64,000 nt of DNA, from NCBI RefSeq assembly GCF_024323335.1, contig NC_066584.1, positions 234,996,994 to 235,060,993 on the forward strand, read 5' to 3'. The DNA is from Lathyrus oleraceus. Taxonomy: Eukaryota; Streptophyta; Magnoliopsida; Fabales; Fabaceae. Below the pieces are notes generated by a model that saw nothing but the letters and a program-made list of their open reading frames with translations, did no database searches and had not been told where the DNA came from. Shown here in pieces: positions 11,725-21,875 of this stretch. A program made the translations under genes and the position numbers. Within the stretch, counting starts at the first letter, position 1, and every line of letters begins with the position of its first letter.

Positions 11725-12771
11725 TTGAAACTTGTGGAAACCTCTAGACAAAATAGGCATGTACCAAAGGTATTGGGGCTAGGACAAGGAAAAATGGTGG
11801 CCAATCAAACAATGGCTATAACTGTCGATTCGACGGGGAAGAAAGCAGTAGTGGTTTCCCAAAGTGTGAAGTGTTCATCTGAGTTTGAAGAGAAGCTAGG
11901 GGACGGCGAGTTTGACAAAGACATGTACGGAGAAACCAATGATGACATCTATGGTGACGACTTCGTTGTAAACTGCGGCATCGTATCAATATTGCCGACT
12001 GAATATGACATGGTATATGAAGTCTCTGAAACAGAGGAGGACTTTGTGCCAGATGAAACGGTTGGAGGGAAACCACTATGCTACTACGTCATGTATAATG
12101 GTGTAGTGGAGGAAAAGAAGGCCATGTTCGAAAGGCCTAGCCCAGAGATGATGTATCATCTAAAGTCTTTGTTCATAAGGCCTAAGGTTGATGGAATATC
12201 GGTAAACAAGGTGTTTGTCGACGAAGGCTCTATGGTCAATCTAGTGCCCCATACTCTATTTAAGAAAACGGGGAAGGGTGACGAAGATCTCCAATAACAC
12301 AACATGGTTTTATCAAACTATAAAGGGAAAACCAGTAATATAATGGGTGTTGTCCATGTCAATCTAGCTGTGGGCACAACAACACGCTCAACACTGTTCA
12401 TGGTGATAGATTCCAAAGCTAATTTTAATTTACTCTTGGGTCGAGAATGGATCCATGGGATAGGAGCGGTACCTTCGGTGGTACATCAGAGACTGATAAT
12501 CTGGCATAAAGACGACATCATAGAAAATATTGAGGCCGACCAAAGTTATTACCGAGTCGATGATAGAGGTTCGAAGAGATCTTTCAACCAACACTTGGCC
12601 AATATAACACCATGTGATGACGAATCAGGTTCCTATACTTCCGTCAAAATTGGTTGTGTTTTGAACTTAGATCCCGATCATGGTTTAATATGGAATGTTG
12701 AAGGAGATACGGGGTCAGAGACAGGAATTCCACCTACGGGGTGCCATGCAGTCGTTGAAGATGACTGTTGA
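11725..12771 (+). pseudogene. Element A aspartic protease region (broken)
   Basis: Two consecutive frames, 11725-12297 and 12304-12771, are separated by a TAA stop. The first ends with INKVFVDEGS-like residues (VNKVFVDEGSMVNLVPHTLF), the protease flap/active-site region. The catalytic Asp is present, but the usual D-[ST/C]-G context is changed to DEG. The second has the protease C-terminal part: FMVIDSKANFNLLLGREWIH, matching the FxVxD...YNxLLGRxWIH block. Role: cleavage of the Gag-Pol polyprotein. The stop and the altered active-site context argue against function. Confidence 0.85.
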
Positions 12772-13030
12772 GTCAGAAAGTTTGGCTCGAATTTTGGCCT
12801 ATTTGGTTGAAAACAAGAGAAAGTCGATTCTGGAAAAGGAGAGGCTTCAAAATTTGGCCTGTGAGGCCAAATAATTGGAATATGGTCGACAAGACCAAAT
12901 AACAGCTTCAGAAAGTCGGAGGCTTGATTGCATCTATGATAATGAGCCTTTGGGGTTCGAAAAGAACCCATCAAATGAGTCACAGAAGATGCAAGCATAA
13001 GATCCCCTCGAAGAGATCGATCTAGGAGAC

Positions 13031-14078
13031 GTGGTCACAAAAAGACCAACATACATAAGTACCAAGGTTCGGTCAAAAATGAAGGCGAAGTTGATTGAAG
13101 TATTGACAGAATACAAAGACTATTTTGCCTGGGATTACAACGAAATGCCTGATTTAAGTCGAAGAGTTGTGGAGCATCGACTGCCTATCCAACCTGGGAA
13201 AAGGCCAGTGAAGCAAAACCCTCGACGATTTGTTCTGGAAATTACCTTGAAAATTAAACAGGAAATCGAAAGAATCCTCAAAAGTCATTTCATCAGGACT
13301 GCGAGGTACGTCGAATGGTTAGCTAATATAGTGTCTGTCATTAAGAAAAATGGAACTCTTAGAATCTGTATAGATTTTAGAGATCTAAATAATGCCATGC
13401 CAAAGGATGAATACTCGATGCGTGTGGCAGAAATGTTGGTCGACTCGGCCGCAGGTTTTGAATATTTGAGAATGCTTGATGGCTATTTTGGATACAATCA
13501 AATTATTTTTAACCTAAGATGATGTCCCCAAGACAGCGTTTCAATGTCCTAGAGCTTTAGGAACATACAAATGGGTTATGACGCCGTTTGGTTTAAAAAA
13601 CGCAGGAGCGGCCTATCAAAGAGCTATGAATGCCATATTTCATGACTTCATTGAAAATTTTATGCAGGTATATATTGACGATATTGTGATAAAATCGTCA
13701 TCACAAGGAGATCATCTGGATCAGCTCTGACTCTCGTTTGACAAAATGAGAAAATATGGATTGAAGATGAATCCATTAAAATGTGCTTCCGGTGTACATG
13801 CAAGAGATTTCTTCGGGTTCGTGGTACACAAACGAGGCATTGAGATAAATCAAAACAAGACAAAGGCGATTTTAGATCTCAAAATCCCGTCGACAAATAA
13901 GCAACTCCAATCTTTGTTGGGGAAAATAAACTTCCTAAGACGGTTCATATCGAATCTAAGTGGCAAGACGAAGGTGTTTTTACCACTGCTCAAAATTAAG
14001 AAGGAAAATGACTTTCACTGGGGACCGGAGCTACAAAGCCTCCCATTTTGTTACCCCCTAGTAGGAGGAAAAATATGA
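13031..14078 (+). pseudogene. Element A reverse transcriptase (broken)
   Basis: RT blocks in order: YFAWDYNEMPDL, VEHRLPIQPGKRPVKQNPRR, RICIDFRDLNNAMPKDEY (fingers) and LDGYFGYNQI (motif A, Asp retained) in the frame 13031-13522. The frame then shifts. YIDDIVIKS, the catalytic box, is readable at about 13668-13694. The thumb/connection continues at 13746-14078 with MRKYGLKMNPLKCASGV and LLGKINFLRRFISNLS. At least two frame changes separate these parts. Sequence signatures place it in the Tat lineage. Confidence 0.9.
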
Positions 14079-15022
14079 GTTTGTATATTGTTGCGTCATA
14101 TACGACCATAGGGAGTATGTTGGCCCAAGATGATATTAGTAGTGTCGAAAGACCCATATATTACCTTGGTAGAATGTTAATAGATGTTGAAACTAGGTAC
14201 AGTCTGATCAAGAAAATGTGCCCATGCTTGTACTCTGCATGTTTGAAACTAAAGCAATATATAAACCCAATTGATGTTTATGTTTCATCTCACTACGATG
14301 TTATCAAACATATGTTGTCTAAACCTATTCTACATAGTCGAATTTGAAAATGGGCACTAGCTTTAACAAAGTTTTCTCTTACATATAATCCTTTAAAGGC
14401 TATGAAGGGCCAAACTGTAGCAGATTTTATAGTAGGTCATGCTATGATCGAACCTTCACTAAACATGGCTGACACAAACCCATGGCGGTTGTATTTCAAT
14501 GGGTCAAACCACAAAGACAAAACAAAAGTTGGGGTGCTTATATTATCCCCACAGGATGTTCCGACGAGATTCAAGTGTAGAATCGACGAAAAATGCTCGA
14601 ACAATGAGGCTGAGTACGAGGCCTTAATAAATGGTCTTTGAATCTTGAAAGAATTGGGAGCCAGTAGAATTGAGGTAAAAGGAGATTCGGAGTTGGTAAT
14701 CAAGCAAGTCACACAAGAATACAAATGCATCAAGGAAAATCTATTGAAGTATTTCGTGATGGCAACACAATTGTTGGAGTACTTTGAGGTCGCCGGCATA
14801 ACGCATGTGCCGAGAAATGAGAACCAAGAAGCCAACGATCTAGCCCAGACCACTTCTGGGTATAAGATGTCTAAGTCGAAATTCCAGGAAGTTATTGAAG
14901 TCCGGGAGAAGATGGTGTCGAATGCATCACCAATAAGGGAAGATATCCTCGACGGAAGTATCAGTTGTGATGAAGGGTTCGACGACGAACGCCTTGAAGA
15001 TTTTGAGTTTGAGATTTTCTAG
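14048..15022 (+). pseudogene. Element A RNase H plus archaeal-type RNase H (broken)
   Basis: The first frame (14048-14347) covers the ordinary Ty3 RNase H remnant: LYIVASYTTIGSMLAQDD, with ERPIYYLGRML and a YSLIKKMC segment. The second (14402-15022, with an internal TGA at 14639-14641) begins WRLYFNGSNHKDKTKVGVLI and continues NNEAEYEALINGL, KGDSELVIKQV and PRNENQEANDLAQ. This is the additional RNase H found in Tat elements. The first catalytic Asp of the second domain is Asn (YFNGS), so activity is doubtful even without the stop. Confidence 0.85.
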
Positions 15023-15040
15023 GGACATGAAGTTTTCACT

Positions 15041-15425
15041 GTCAATAATTCCTCACCATCAGATTGGAGAAAACCAATCTTGGAATACTTAGAGAATCCA
15101 TTCAGAAATACTGGCAGGAAAATCAAATATAGAGCTTTGAGCTATGTGTTTCTAGGAAATGAAGGAGTATTACTTAAGTGTTTGGGAAATACAAAAGCAT
15201 ATTTGGCCATATACGAGGTGCATAATGGAGCCTGTGGTGCACACCAGGCAGGCCACAATATGAAATAGATATTGTTCCGACAAGGCGTTTATTGGCCCAG
15301 TATGTTGAAGGATTATATCGAGTTCGCCGAAGGATGCCATGAATGCCAGATGCATGCAGGCGTTCAACACGTACCAGTGAGTGAGTTGCATGCGGTTATC
15401 AAGCCATGACCTTTTAGGGTGTGGG
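15041..15425 (+). pseudogene. Element A integrase, zinc-binding N-terminus (interrupted)
   Basis: The frame 15080-15268 ends in VHNGACGAHQAGHNMK and a TAG. The same frame then reads LFRQGVYWPSMLKDYIEFAEGCHECQMHAG and EL-HAVIKP. This gives the HHCC zinc-binding set (H...H...CxxC) of retroviral-type integrase. Coding stops at 15425, where element C inserted; the core continues at 31954. Removing one copy of C's near-perfect TSD (GTGGG/GTGGA) restores the frame, which supports the junction. Confidence 0.9.
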
Positions 15426-16105
15426 TGTTGTAACACCCTTCTAAAATACCCCAATAATAATTAAAACAACAAATATAAATCAGAGTAGATATGCAATTTA
15501 AGGGTGTCACACTTGACACTTCACACCATTCACCAAATAACTTGTCATGCTCATTTATTAATCAAAATAAAACATTGCACAATTCGCAGCGGATAGAGAT
15601 CTAATCAATCATGCAAACCATGTAACACATTACATGTAAAGTTGTTCAACAACCAAAATGAAAACAAAGTAAAACATCCCGTCCCGATGTTACATCTACC
15701 AGAGCATGACCCACTAAGGAACTACACTAGACTCCAAGCACTAGCTTCTACTCAATCACTGCTCGTTACCTGAAACATAGTTGTAAGGGTGAGTTCCTCA
15801 ATCGATATAATAAGCATTATAAAATATCATGTAATACTAAGTAATTTAACACATTTCATCACCCAAATCAGGTCACACATTCAGCAACGGCAACATCAAC
15901 TCAAAATCATAATCATACTCAACTCAACACAAAACACACGTATAATATTGGAATACATCCATTCATATTATACGCCATACATACATTATGCAATGAGACT
16001 CCATGCATGCGGTACCGACTATTCGTGAACACATAGTTCAACCTCACCGATCAAACCCAGATACGGCTACCAAGCTCACTAGTCCCACTCATTTGAGACC
16101 TAGTG

Positions 16106-16311
16106 ACTCACTCACTAATTCCTCACCATGGGAATTAGCTACCACCCCAAGGGCTATGCTATGCACGCTAAATCACCTAGCATGCAAACATCAACAACAA
16201 TCCACATAACTCACTCACTAATTCCTCACCATGGGAATTAGCTACCACCATAAAGGCCATACTATACACGCTAAATCACCTAGCATGCAACCATCAACAA
16301 CAATCCACAAT
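16106..16311. repeat. Two-copy 103-bp tandem repeat in element D LTR
   Basis: Two copies starting ACTCACTCACTAATTCCTCA at 16106 and 16209, ending near CAACAACAATCCACA. The same pair is present in the other LTR (about 22553-22759), so it was present in the parental element. Confidence 0.9.
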
Positions 16312-16594
16312 GGACATATGCTCACACTCTAAGCCATAAACAGTCCATTCACAATTGCATACATAACAGATACATTCACAGTATTATGCATACCATCATA
16401 CATCATCAGCATATTTATCACAGAATCATATTCATATCATGCCAAATAATAAATCACAGTATTAGCACACTCTACTAATACCTATACTGCTCAAAACAAC
16501 GGGAAATGATCCCTACTATATCATACACCAATATAGGCCAATCATCAAATATGTCCACAATATTTAAATATCAATTTTTCACTTTTCCAACAGT

Positions 16595-16773
16595 GTTAAC
16601 CGGTTAACGCCCTGGGTTAACCGGTTAACGCAACACAGAACACGCTTCCTGGCACATTTTAACAGTGTTAACCGGTTAACGCCCTGGGTTAACCGGTTAA
16701 CGCAAGACAGACAGCAATTTCTCATAATTCATAACAGTGTTAACCGGTTAACACCCTGGGTTAACCGGTTAAC
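16595..16773. repeat. Three-hairpin palindrome array (3' LTR copy)
   Basis: Three units, 16595-16629, 16667-16701 and 16739-16773. Each unit is two copies of the 14-bp palindrome GTTAACCGGTTAAC separated by a 7-nt spacer (GCCCTGG, or ACCCTGG in the third). Because each 14-mer is its own reverse complement, each unit can fold as a 14-bp stem with a 7-nt loop, or each 14-mer can pair between molecules. All six palindromes are perfect. Confidence 0.95.
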
Positions 16774-17181
16774 GCAAGACAGAAAGCTGTTCCTGCGCTA
16801 ACACAAACAGAATGCAGAATCCCCCGCATTTTTCGCCGTCGGAGGACTTCCGGACCTCCGATTTCAATTCCGTAAAAAGCTACACGTCCAGAAATTTACG
16901 ACTCACCCACATATAGATTCAATTTCAGTTTTAACATAACTTATTCATCACCATTTACAGCATTCCTCATCCCAATTAGGGTCAATTCAATGGCTTATTA
17001 CTACCCATTACATGTTAACCCATAATACCCATTAAACGACGATAAACCCCCCTTACCTGAGTTAATCCGGCAATTGATTCTTTGACCTTCAACAATCGTG
17101 AATTCTCCTCTTGAGCCCTAGCCTCTTCTTCTCCCTTTTTCAGTTCTTCTCTTTCTCTCAATGTTACGTGTTCTCTGCTGT

Positions 17182-17222
17182 CACGTGAAAACCCTTTTTA
17201 CCAAATGGGACCTTTATATATA
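17182..17222 (-). promoter_or_regulatory. Predicted core promoter motifs in element D 3' LTR
   Basis: On the minus strand TATATATAAA (17213-17222) is followed about 25 nt later by CACGTG (17182-17187), a G-box type palindrome. Position and orientation suit an LTR promoter that starts transcription near 17180. The equivalent motifs in the 5' LTR are at 23662-23671 and 23631-23636. Confidence 0.55.
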
Positions 17223-17339
17223 TTCCAACTTTATTATTCCAATATTAATAATCCAATAATATTCCAATTATTTAATTAAATTAATAAATATACTATTAAC
17301 TTAAATTAAATAATTATCATATTTTATCGGGGTGTTACA

Positions 17340-17353
17340 ACTCTCCCCCACTA
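17340..17353 (-). other. Element D polypurine tract
   Basis: On the minus strand TAGTGGGGGAGAGT lies directly before the 3' LTR. This is the position of the RNase H-resistant primer for plus-strand DNA synthesis. Confidence 0.9.
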
Positions 17354-17381
17354 AAAGAGTTTTCATCCTCGAAAACATACC

Positions 17382-18590
17382 TCAAGCGAATAACTCAGGA
17401 TAAGACTCCTTCATCTGACTCTCAAGTTCCCAAGTCACATTGCCACCTGCTGGTCCTCCCCAAGCTACCTTTACCAAAGCAATCTCTTTACCCCGCAACT
17501 GCTTCAACTCTCGATCCTCGATCCTCATAGGTGATGTTTCAACAGTCAGGTTAACTCTCACCTGTACATCATCTACTTGGACCACATGCGACGGATCAGG
17601 AATGTACCTCCTCAACTGAGACACATGAAAAACCTCATGCAAATTCGCAAGTGACGTCGGTAAAGCGACACGATAGGCTACCTCCCCTATCCTCTCCAAA
17701 ATCTGATAAGGACCAATAAATCGAGGTGTCAACTTCTTCGACTTCAAAGCTCGGCCAACCCCAGTTATCGGAGTAACACGAAGAAACACATGATCTCCCT
17801 CTTGGAAGTCAAGTGACTTCCTCCTCTTGTCGTGATAACTCTTCTGACGACTCTGAGCAATCCTCATCTTCTCCTGAATCATCTTAATCTTCTCCGTAGT
17901 TTGTTGAACAATCTCCGGTCCAACCACAGCACTCTCACCGGACTCATACCAACACAAAGGTGTCCGACATCTCCTACCATACAAAGCTTCAAACGGTGAC
18001 ATACCAATGCTCGAATGAAAACTATTGTTGTAGGTAAACTCAATCAAAGGTAAATAACAATCCCAAGCACCTCCCTTTTCCAAAACACAAGCCCTCAAAA
18101 GATCCTCCAGTGACTGAATCGTCCTCTCAGTCTGACCATCAGTCTGCGGATGATATGCGGAACTCAATCTCAGCTTAGTTCCCAAAGCCTTCTGCAAACC
18201 TTCCCAGAACTTTGATGTAAATCTAGGATCTCTATCCGAAACAATACTCGACGGAATACCATGCAAACTTACAATTTTTTCAATATACAACTCAGCTAAT
18301 CTCTCTAACGGATAATCCATTCTGATCGGAATGAAATGAGCCGATTTTGTCAATCTGTCAACAATCACCCAAATAGCTTCAAAATTCTTAATTGTCCTCG
18401 GTAAACCAGAAACAAAATCCATACTGATACTATCCCACTTCCACTCTGGAATAGCCAACGGTTGCATTAGCCCAGACGGCTTATGATGCTCAATCTTTGA
18501 CTTCTGACAAGTCAAACAAGAATAAACAAAACTCGCAATTTCTCTTTTCATTCCCGGCCACCAAAATAACTTTTTCAAATCATGATACAT
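17382..18590 (-). CDS. Element D integrase core with chromodomain-like C-terminus (402 codons, frame-shifted part of pol)
   Basis: This is the C-terminal part of the Gag-Pol polyprotein. In order it has: the end of the zinc-binding domain (SCLTCQKSK, residues about 29-37); the catalytic core with Asp in SMDFVSGLP, Asp in [13 protein letters not shown] and Glu in [12 protein letters not shown] (DDE triad intact); the GPY/F region ([20 protein letters not shown]); and a C-terminal segment [21 protein letters not shown]...[16 protein letters not shown] that matches chromodomain-like tails of chromoviruses, thought to guide insertion to particular chromatin. It overlaps the upstream frame by 16 nt, and homology continues from that frame with a one-nucleotide shortfall. 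The ATG at 18590 is therefore probably not a real start. Confidence 0.93.
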   Translation of the reverse strand: MYHDLKKLFWWPGMKREIASFVYSCLTCQKSKIEHHKPSGLMQPLAIPEWKWDSISMDFVSGLPRTIKNFEAIWVIVDRLTKSAHFIPIRMDYPLERLAELYIEKIVSLHGIPSSIVSDRDPRFTSKFWEGLQKALGTKLRLSSAYHPQTDGQTERTIQSLEDLLRACVLEKGGAWDCYLPLIEFTYNNSFHSSIGMSPFEALYGRRCRTPLCWYESGESAVVGPEIVQQTTEKIKMIQEKMRIAQSRQKSYHDKRRKSLDFQEGDHVFLRVTPITGVGRALKSKKLTPRFIGPYQILERIGEVAYRVALPTSLANLHEVFHVSQLRRYIPDPSHVVQVDDVQVRVNLTVETSPMRIEDRELKQLRGKEIALVKVAWGGPAGGNVTWELESQMKESYPELFA

Positions 18591-21500
18591 CTTCGTACCC
18601 CAGGATGAATACTCAGGCCACTACGATGTCCTTCCTCAAGGATACTCTTCTTAAGTTCGGTAACATCCGGAATACACACCCGATTACCAAATTTCAAAAC
18701 ACCATTCTCATCAACTCTGAATTCACCACCTTGACCTTGATTCACTAGAGTCAACTTATCAACCAAAAGCACATCGGATTTCTGACCCTCTCTAATCTCA
18801 TCTAGAATACCACTCGTTAACTTCAACATTCCCAATTTAACACTATTGTGAGTACTCTCACACACCAAACTCAAGTCTCTAAACTGCTCAATTAAATCCA
18901 ATTCCTTAATCATTAACATAGACATATGCAATGATTTCCGACTCAATGCATCAGCCACTACGTTTGCTTTACCCGGATGGTAATTCAAACCAAAGTCATA
19001 ATCCTTCAGAAACTCTAACCATCTCCTCTGTCTCATATTCAGCTCTTTCTGATCAAACAAATACTTTAAACTTTTATGGTCACTGAAAACCTCAAATCTT
19101 GACCCGTACAAGTAATGCCTCCATAACTTCAAAACAAATACCACAGCTGCCAACTCTAAATCGTGTGTCGGATAGTTCCTCTCATGAACCTTCAGTTGTC
19201 TCGAAGCATAAGCTACAACCTGCTTATTCTGCATCAAAACACCACCCAAACCCAACAATGAAGCATCACAGTAAACCTCAAATGGTTCCGACGGACTCGG
19301 TAATATCAGAATAGGAGCAGTAGTTAACCTTCTCTTTAACTCTTGGAAACCTTCTTCACATTTTGAGTCCCAAACAAACGCTTGCCCCTTTCTAGTCAAC
19401 ATCGTCAACGGTAACGCCAACTTAGAAAATCCTTCAATGAATTTCCTATAATAACCTGCAAGCCCAAGAAAACTCCTTATCTCAAAAATTGACTTCGGAG
19501 CTTCCCACTTAGATACCGCTTCTATCTTAGAAGGATCAACAGCAACACCACCTCTGGAAATCACATGACCAAGAAAACTAACCTCTTCTAACCAAAATTC
19601 ACACTTAGACAGTTTAGCAAATAACTTCTTTTCTCGTAGAACTCCTAAAACCACTCTCAAATGTTCAGCATGCTCTTCTTCAGATTTCGAATACACCAAA
19701 ATATCGTCAATAAACACCACAACAAACTTGTCTAGGTACGGATGGAAAATCCTATTCATATACTCCATAAATACCCCAGGCGCATTAGTCACACCAAAAG
19801 GCATTACAGAATACTCATAATGTCCATACCTTGTTCTGAAAGCAGTCTTCTGAATATCCTCAGTTTTCACACGTATCTGATGATACCCCGATCTCAAATC
19901 TATTTTGCTGAACACACTCGCACCAACCAACTGATCCATCAAATCATCAATCCTTGGCAAAGGATACCGATTCTTGATCGTCACTTTATTCAGTTGCCTA
20001 TAGTCCACACACAACCTCATAGTACCTTTTTTCTTCTTAACCAATAACACTGGTGCGCCCCACGGCGACACACTCGGACGAATAAATTTCTTATCCAACA
20101 GTTCTTCCAGCTGACTCTTCAATTCAGTTAACTCAACAGCAGACATACGGTACGGAGCCATCGACACCGGCCTAGTACCAGGTACCAAATCAATCGTGAA
20201 CTCAACTTCACGCTCTGGCGGTAATTCATGCACTTCTTCAGGAAACACATCAGGAAAATCACACACCACGGCTAGATCGCAAATCACTAGTTTATCTTTA
20301 GCCTCCAAAGTCGCTAACAGCATAAACAACTCTGCCCCATCTGCTACTGCCTCATTCACCTGCCTTGCCGATAGAAACAAACTCTTTCCTTCCTCAATCT
20401 CGGGAAATATTACAGTCTTATCAAAACAGTTGATATAAACTCGGTTAAATACCAACCAGTTCATACCCAGGATAACATCAATCTGCACTAGTGGAAGACA
20501 CACGAGGTCCATTCCAAAGTCTCTACCAAAAATACTCAAAGGGCAATTTAAACAAACTGAAGTAGTAGTCACTGAACCCTTCGCAGGAGTATCAATCATC
20601 ATACTCCCATGCATCTCAGATATCTCTAATTTAAGTTTCACAGCACAATCCAAGGATATAAAGGAATGAGTCGCGCCTGTGTCAATAATAGCTACAAGAG
20701 GAAAGCCATTAATATAACACGTACCTCGGATCAAACGATCATCTGCAGAAGTCTCAGAACCCGATAAAGCAAAGACCTTGCCTCCCGACTGGTTCTCTTT
20801 CTTCGGCTTAGGACACTGTGGACTGATATGACCCACCTCTCCACAGTTGAAACAAGTCATAGTCTTCAACCGGCACTCTGCAGTCAAGTGACCACCTTTG
20901 CCACACTTGAAACACTTCTTCTCAGTACTGGTACACTCATGGATACGATGTCCAGCCTGACCACATCTGTAACACTTAGCAGGGGCACTGGAGTCTCCCC
21001 CACTAGGTCTCTTCATCCCACTCTGTCTCTGGAAACCTTTGCCAGCTGCATACGGTTTCCCACGATCATTCTGATTCTTGCCTTTCCTATCAACCCTCTG
21101 CTGATAGCTCTCCGTTCTGGCCTTGGTATCCTGTTCAAAAATCCTGCAGCAGTCAACCAAGTCAGAAAACACTCTAATCCGCTGATACCCAATAGCCTGC
21201 TTGATCTCGGGACGTAACCCGTTCTCAAACTTCACACATTTTGAAAATTCCCCAGTAGCCTCATCATAGGGAGTGTAATACTTCGACAGCTCTGTGAACT
21301 TAGCAGCATACTCAGTAACAGACCGATTGCCCTGCTTCAATTCTAAGAACTCTATTTCTTTCTTTTTTCTGACATCCTCTGGGAAGTACTTCCTCAGGAA
21401 TCTCTCTCTGAACACCGCCCAAGTGATCTCAGCACTCCCAGCAGCTTCCAACTCAGTGCGGGTAGCAACCCACCAATCATCTGCTTCCTCTGACAGCATA

Positions 21501-21751
21501 TGCGTACCGAACCTGACCTTCTGGTTATCGGCACACTCAGTCACTCGGAAGATCCTCTCGATCTCCTTCAACCACTTTTGAGCACCATCTGGATCGTATG
21601 CTCCCTTGAACATTGGAGGATTGTTCTTCTGGAACTCACTCAGTTGACGAGCAGCTCCCAGTCCCACAACATTCGGATTTCCTCCAAGTACTCCAGCTAG
21701 CATACCCAGAGCCTCAGCAATCGCAGCATCATCTCTACCTCTTCCAGCCAT
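18575..21751 (-). CDS. Element D gag-protease-RT-RNase H polyprotein (1058 codons)
   Basis: Start [20 protein letters not shown] at 21751, 124 nt downstream of the 5' LTR. Gag core at residues about 40-220 ([18 protein letters not shown]). Three CCHC knuckles at about 257-310: [42 protein letters not shown]. Protease with [11 protein letters not shown] at about 350-360. RT at about 530-760, with [11 protein letters not shown] near 680. RNase H from about 790, with [11 protein letters not shown] and [11 protein letters not shown]. Start of the integrase zinc domain ([13 protein letters not shown]). All catalytic motifs I can recognise are intact. The frame ends in a short out-of-frame tail after IHPG where one nucleotide is missing relative to the related copy in element C. 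Chromoviruses normally read gag and pol as a single frame, as here. Confidence 0.96.
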   Translation of the reverse strand: MAGRGRDDAAIAEALGMLAGVLGGNPNVVGLGAARQLSEFQKNNPPMFKGAYDPDGAQKWLKEIERIFRVTECADNQKVRFGTHMLSEEADDWWVATRTELEAAGSAEITWAVFRERFLRKYFPEDVRKKKEIEFLELKQGNRSVTEYAAKFTELSKYYTPYDEATGEFSKCVKFENGLRPEIKQAIGYQRIRVFSDLVDCCRIFEQDTKARTESYQQRVDRKGKNQNDRGKPYAAGKGFQRQSGMKRPSGGDSSAPAKCYRCGQAGHRIHECTSTEKKCFKCGKGGHLTAECRLKTMTCFNCGEVGHISPQCPKPKKENQSGGKVFALSGSETSADDRLIRGTCYINGFPLVAIIDTGATHSFISLDCAVKLKLEISEMHGSMMIDTPAKGSVTTTSVCLNCPLSIFGRDFGMDLVCLPLVQIDVILGMNWLVFNRVYINCFDKTVIFPEIEEGKSLFLSARQVNEAVADGAELFMLLATLEAKDKLVICDLAVVCDFPDVFPEEVHELPPEREVEFTIDLVPGTRPVSMAPYRMSAVELTELKSQLEELLDKKFIRPSVSPWGAPVLLVKKKKGTMRLCVDYRQLNKVTIKNRYPLPRIDDLMDQLVGASVFSKIDLRSGYHQIRVKTEDIQKTAFRTRYGHYEYSVMPFGVTNAPGVFMEYMNRIFHPYLDKFVVVFIDDILVYSKSEEEHAEHLRVVLGVLREKKLFAKLSKCEFWLEEVSFLGHVISRGGVAVDPSKIEAVSKWEAPKSIFEIRSFLGLAGYYRKFIEGFSKLALPLTMLTRKGQAFVWDSKCEEGFQELKRRLTTAPILILPSPSEPFEVYCDASLLGLGGVLMQNKQVVAYASRQLKVHERNYPTHDLELAAVVFVLKLWRHYLYGSRFEVFSDHKSLKYLFDQKELNMRQRRWLEFLKDYDFGLNYHPGKANVVADALSRKSLHMSMLMIKELDLIEQFRDLSLVCESTHNSVKLGMLKLTSGILDEIREGQKSDVLLVDKLTLVNQGQGGEFRVDENGVLKFGNRVCIPDVTELKKSILEEGHRSGLSIHPGVRRCIMI

Positions 21752-21859
21752 CTCTATTCTGAAAACCCAACAAGTTAAAACAATAAGTACTGATAGGGTT
21801 ACACAACACCTATCACTTACAGGGAAACAAAATAATTACGACTCGACTCGACCGACTAT

Positions 21860-21871
21860 GCTCTGATACCA
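21860..21871 (-). other. Element D primer binding site (initiator tRNA-Met)
   Basis: On the minus strand TGGTATCAGAGC lies 4 nt after the 5' LTR. This is the standard 12-nt complement of the 3' end of plant initiator tRNA-Met. Confidence 0.95.
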
Positions 21872-21875
21872 CTAA

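Larger units (their letters stand above)
15429..17339 (-). repeat. Element D 3' LTR
   Basis: In plus orientation it runs TGTAACACCC...GGGGTGTTACA, with perfect 8-bp inverted ends (TGTAACAC/GTGTTACA). It contains a direct tandem duplication of about 103 bp (16106-16311) and three hairpin units (16595-16773). The frames at 15789-16209 are not genes; they recur in the other LTR. Confidence 0.97.

Noticed and set aside
15789..16209. Frames of 79 and 68 codons, also found at 22236-22689
   Set aside because: Duplicated because they lie in the two LTRs of element D; no domain, and antisense or leader position.
16595..16773. CRISPR-like array of repeats and spacers
   Set aside because: Only three units in a eukaryotic LTR, duplicated in the partner LTR, with palindromic rather than repeat-spacer logic.
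20828..21217. 129-codon plus-strand frame
   Set aside because: It is antisense to the zinc-knuckle and gag region of element D, whose minus-strand frame has clear domains.
18575..21751. Endogenous pararetrovirus (caulimovirid)
   Set aside because: No movement protein; the element has LTRs, a TSD, an integrase with DDE residues and a chromodomain-like tail, which identifies a Ty3/gypsy retrotransposon.
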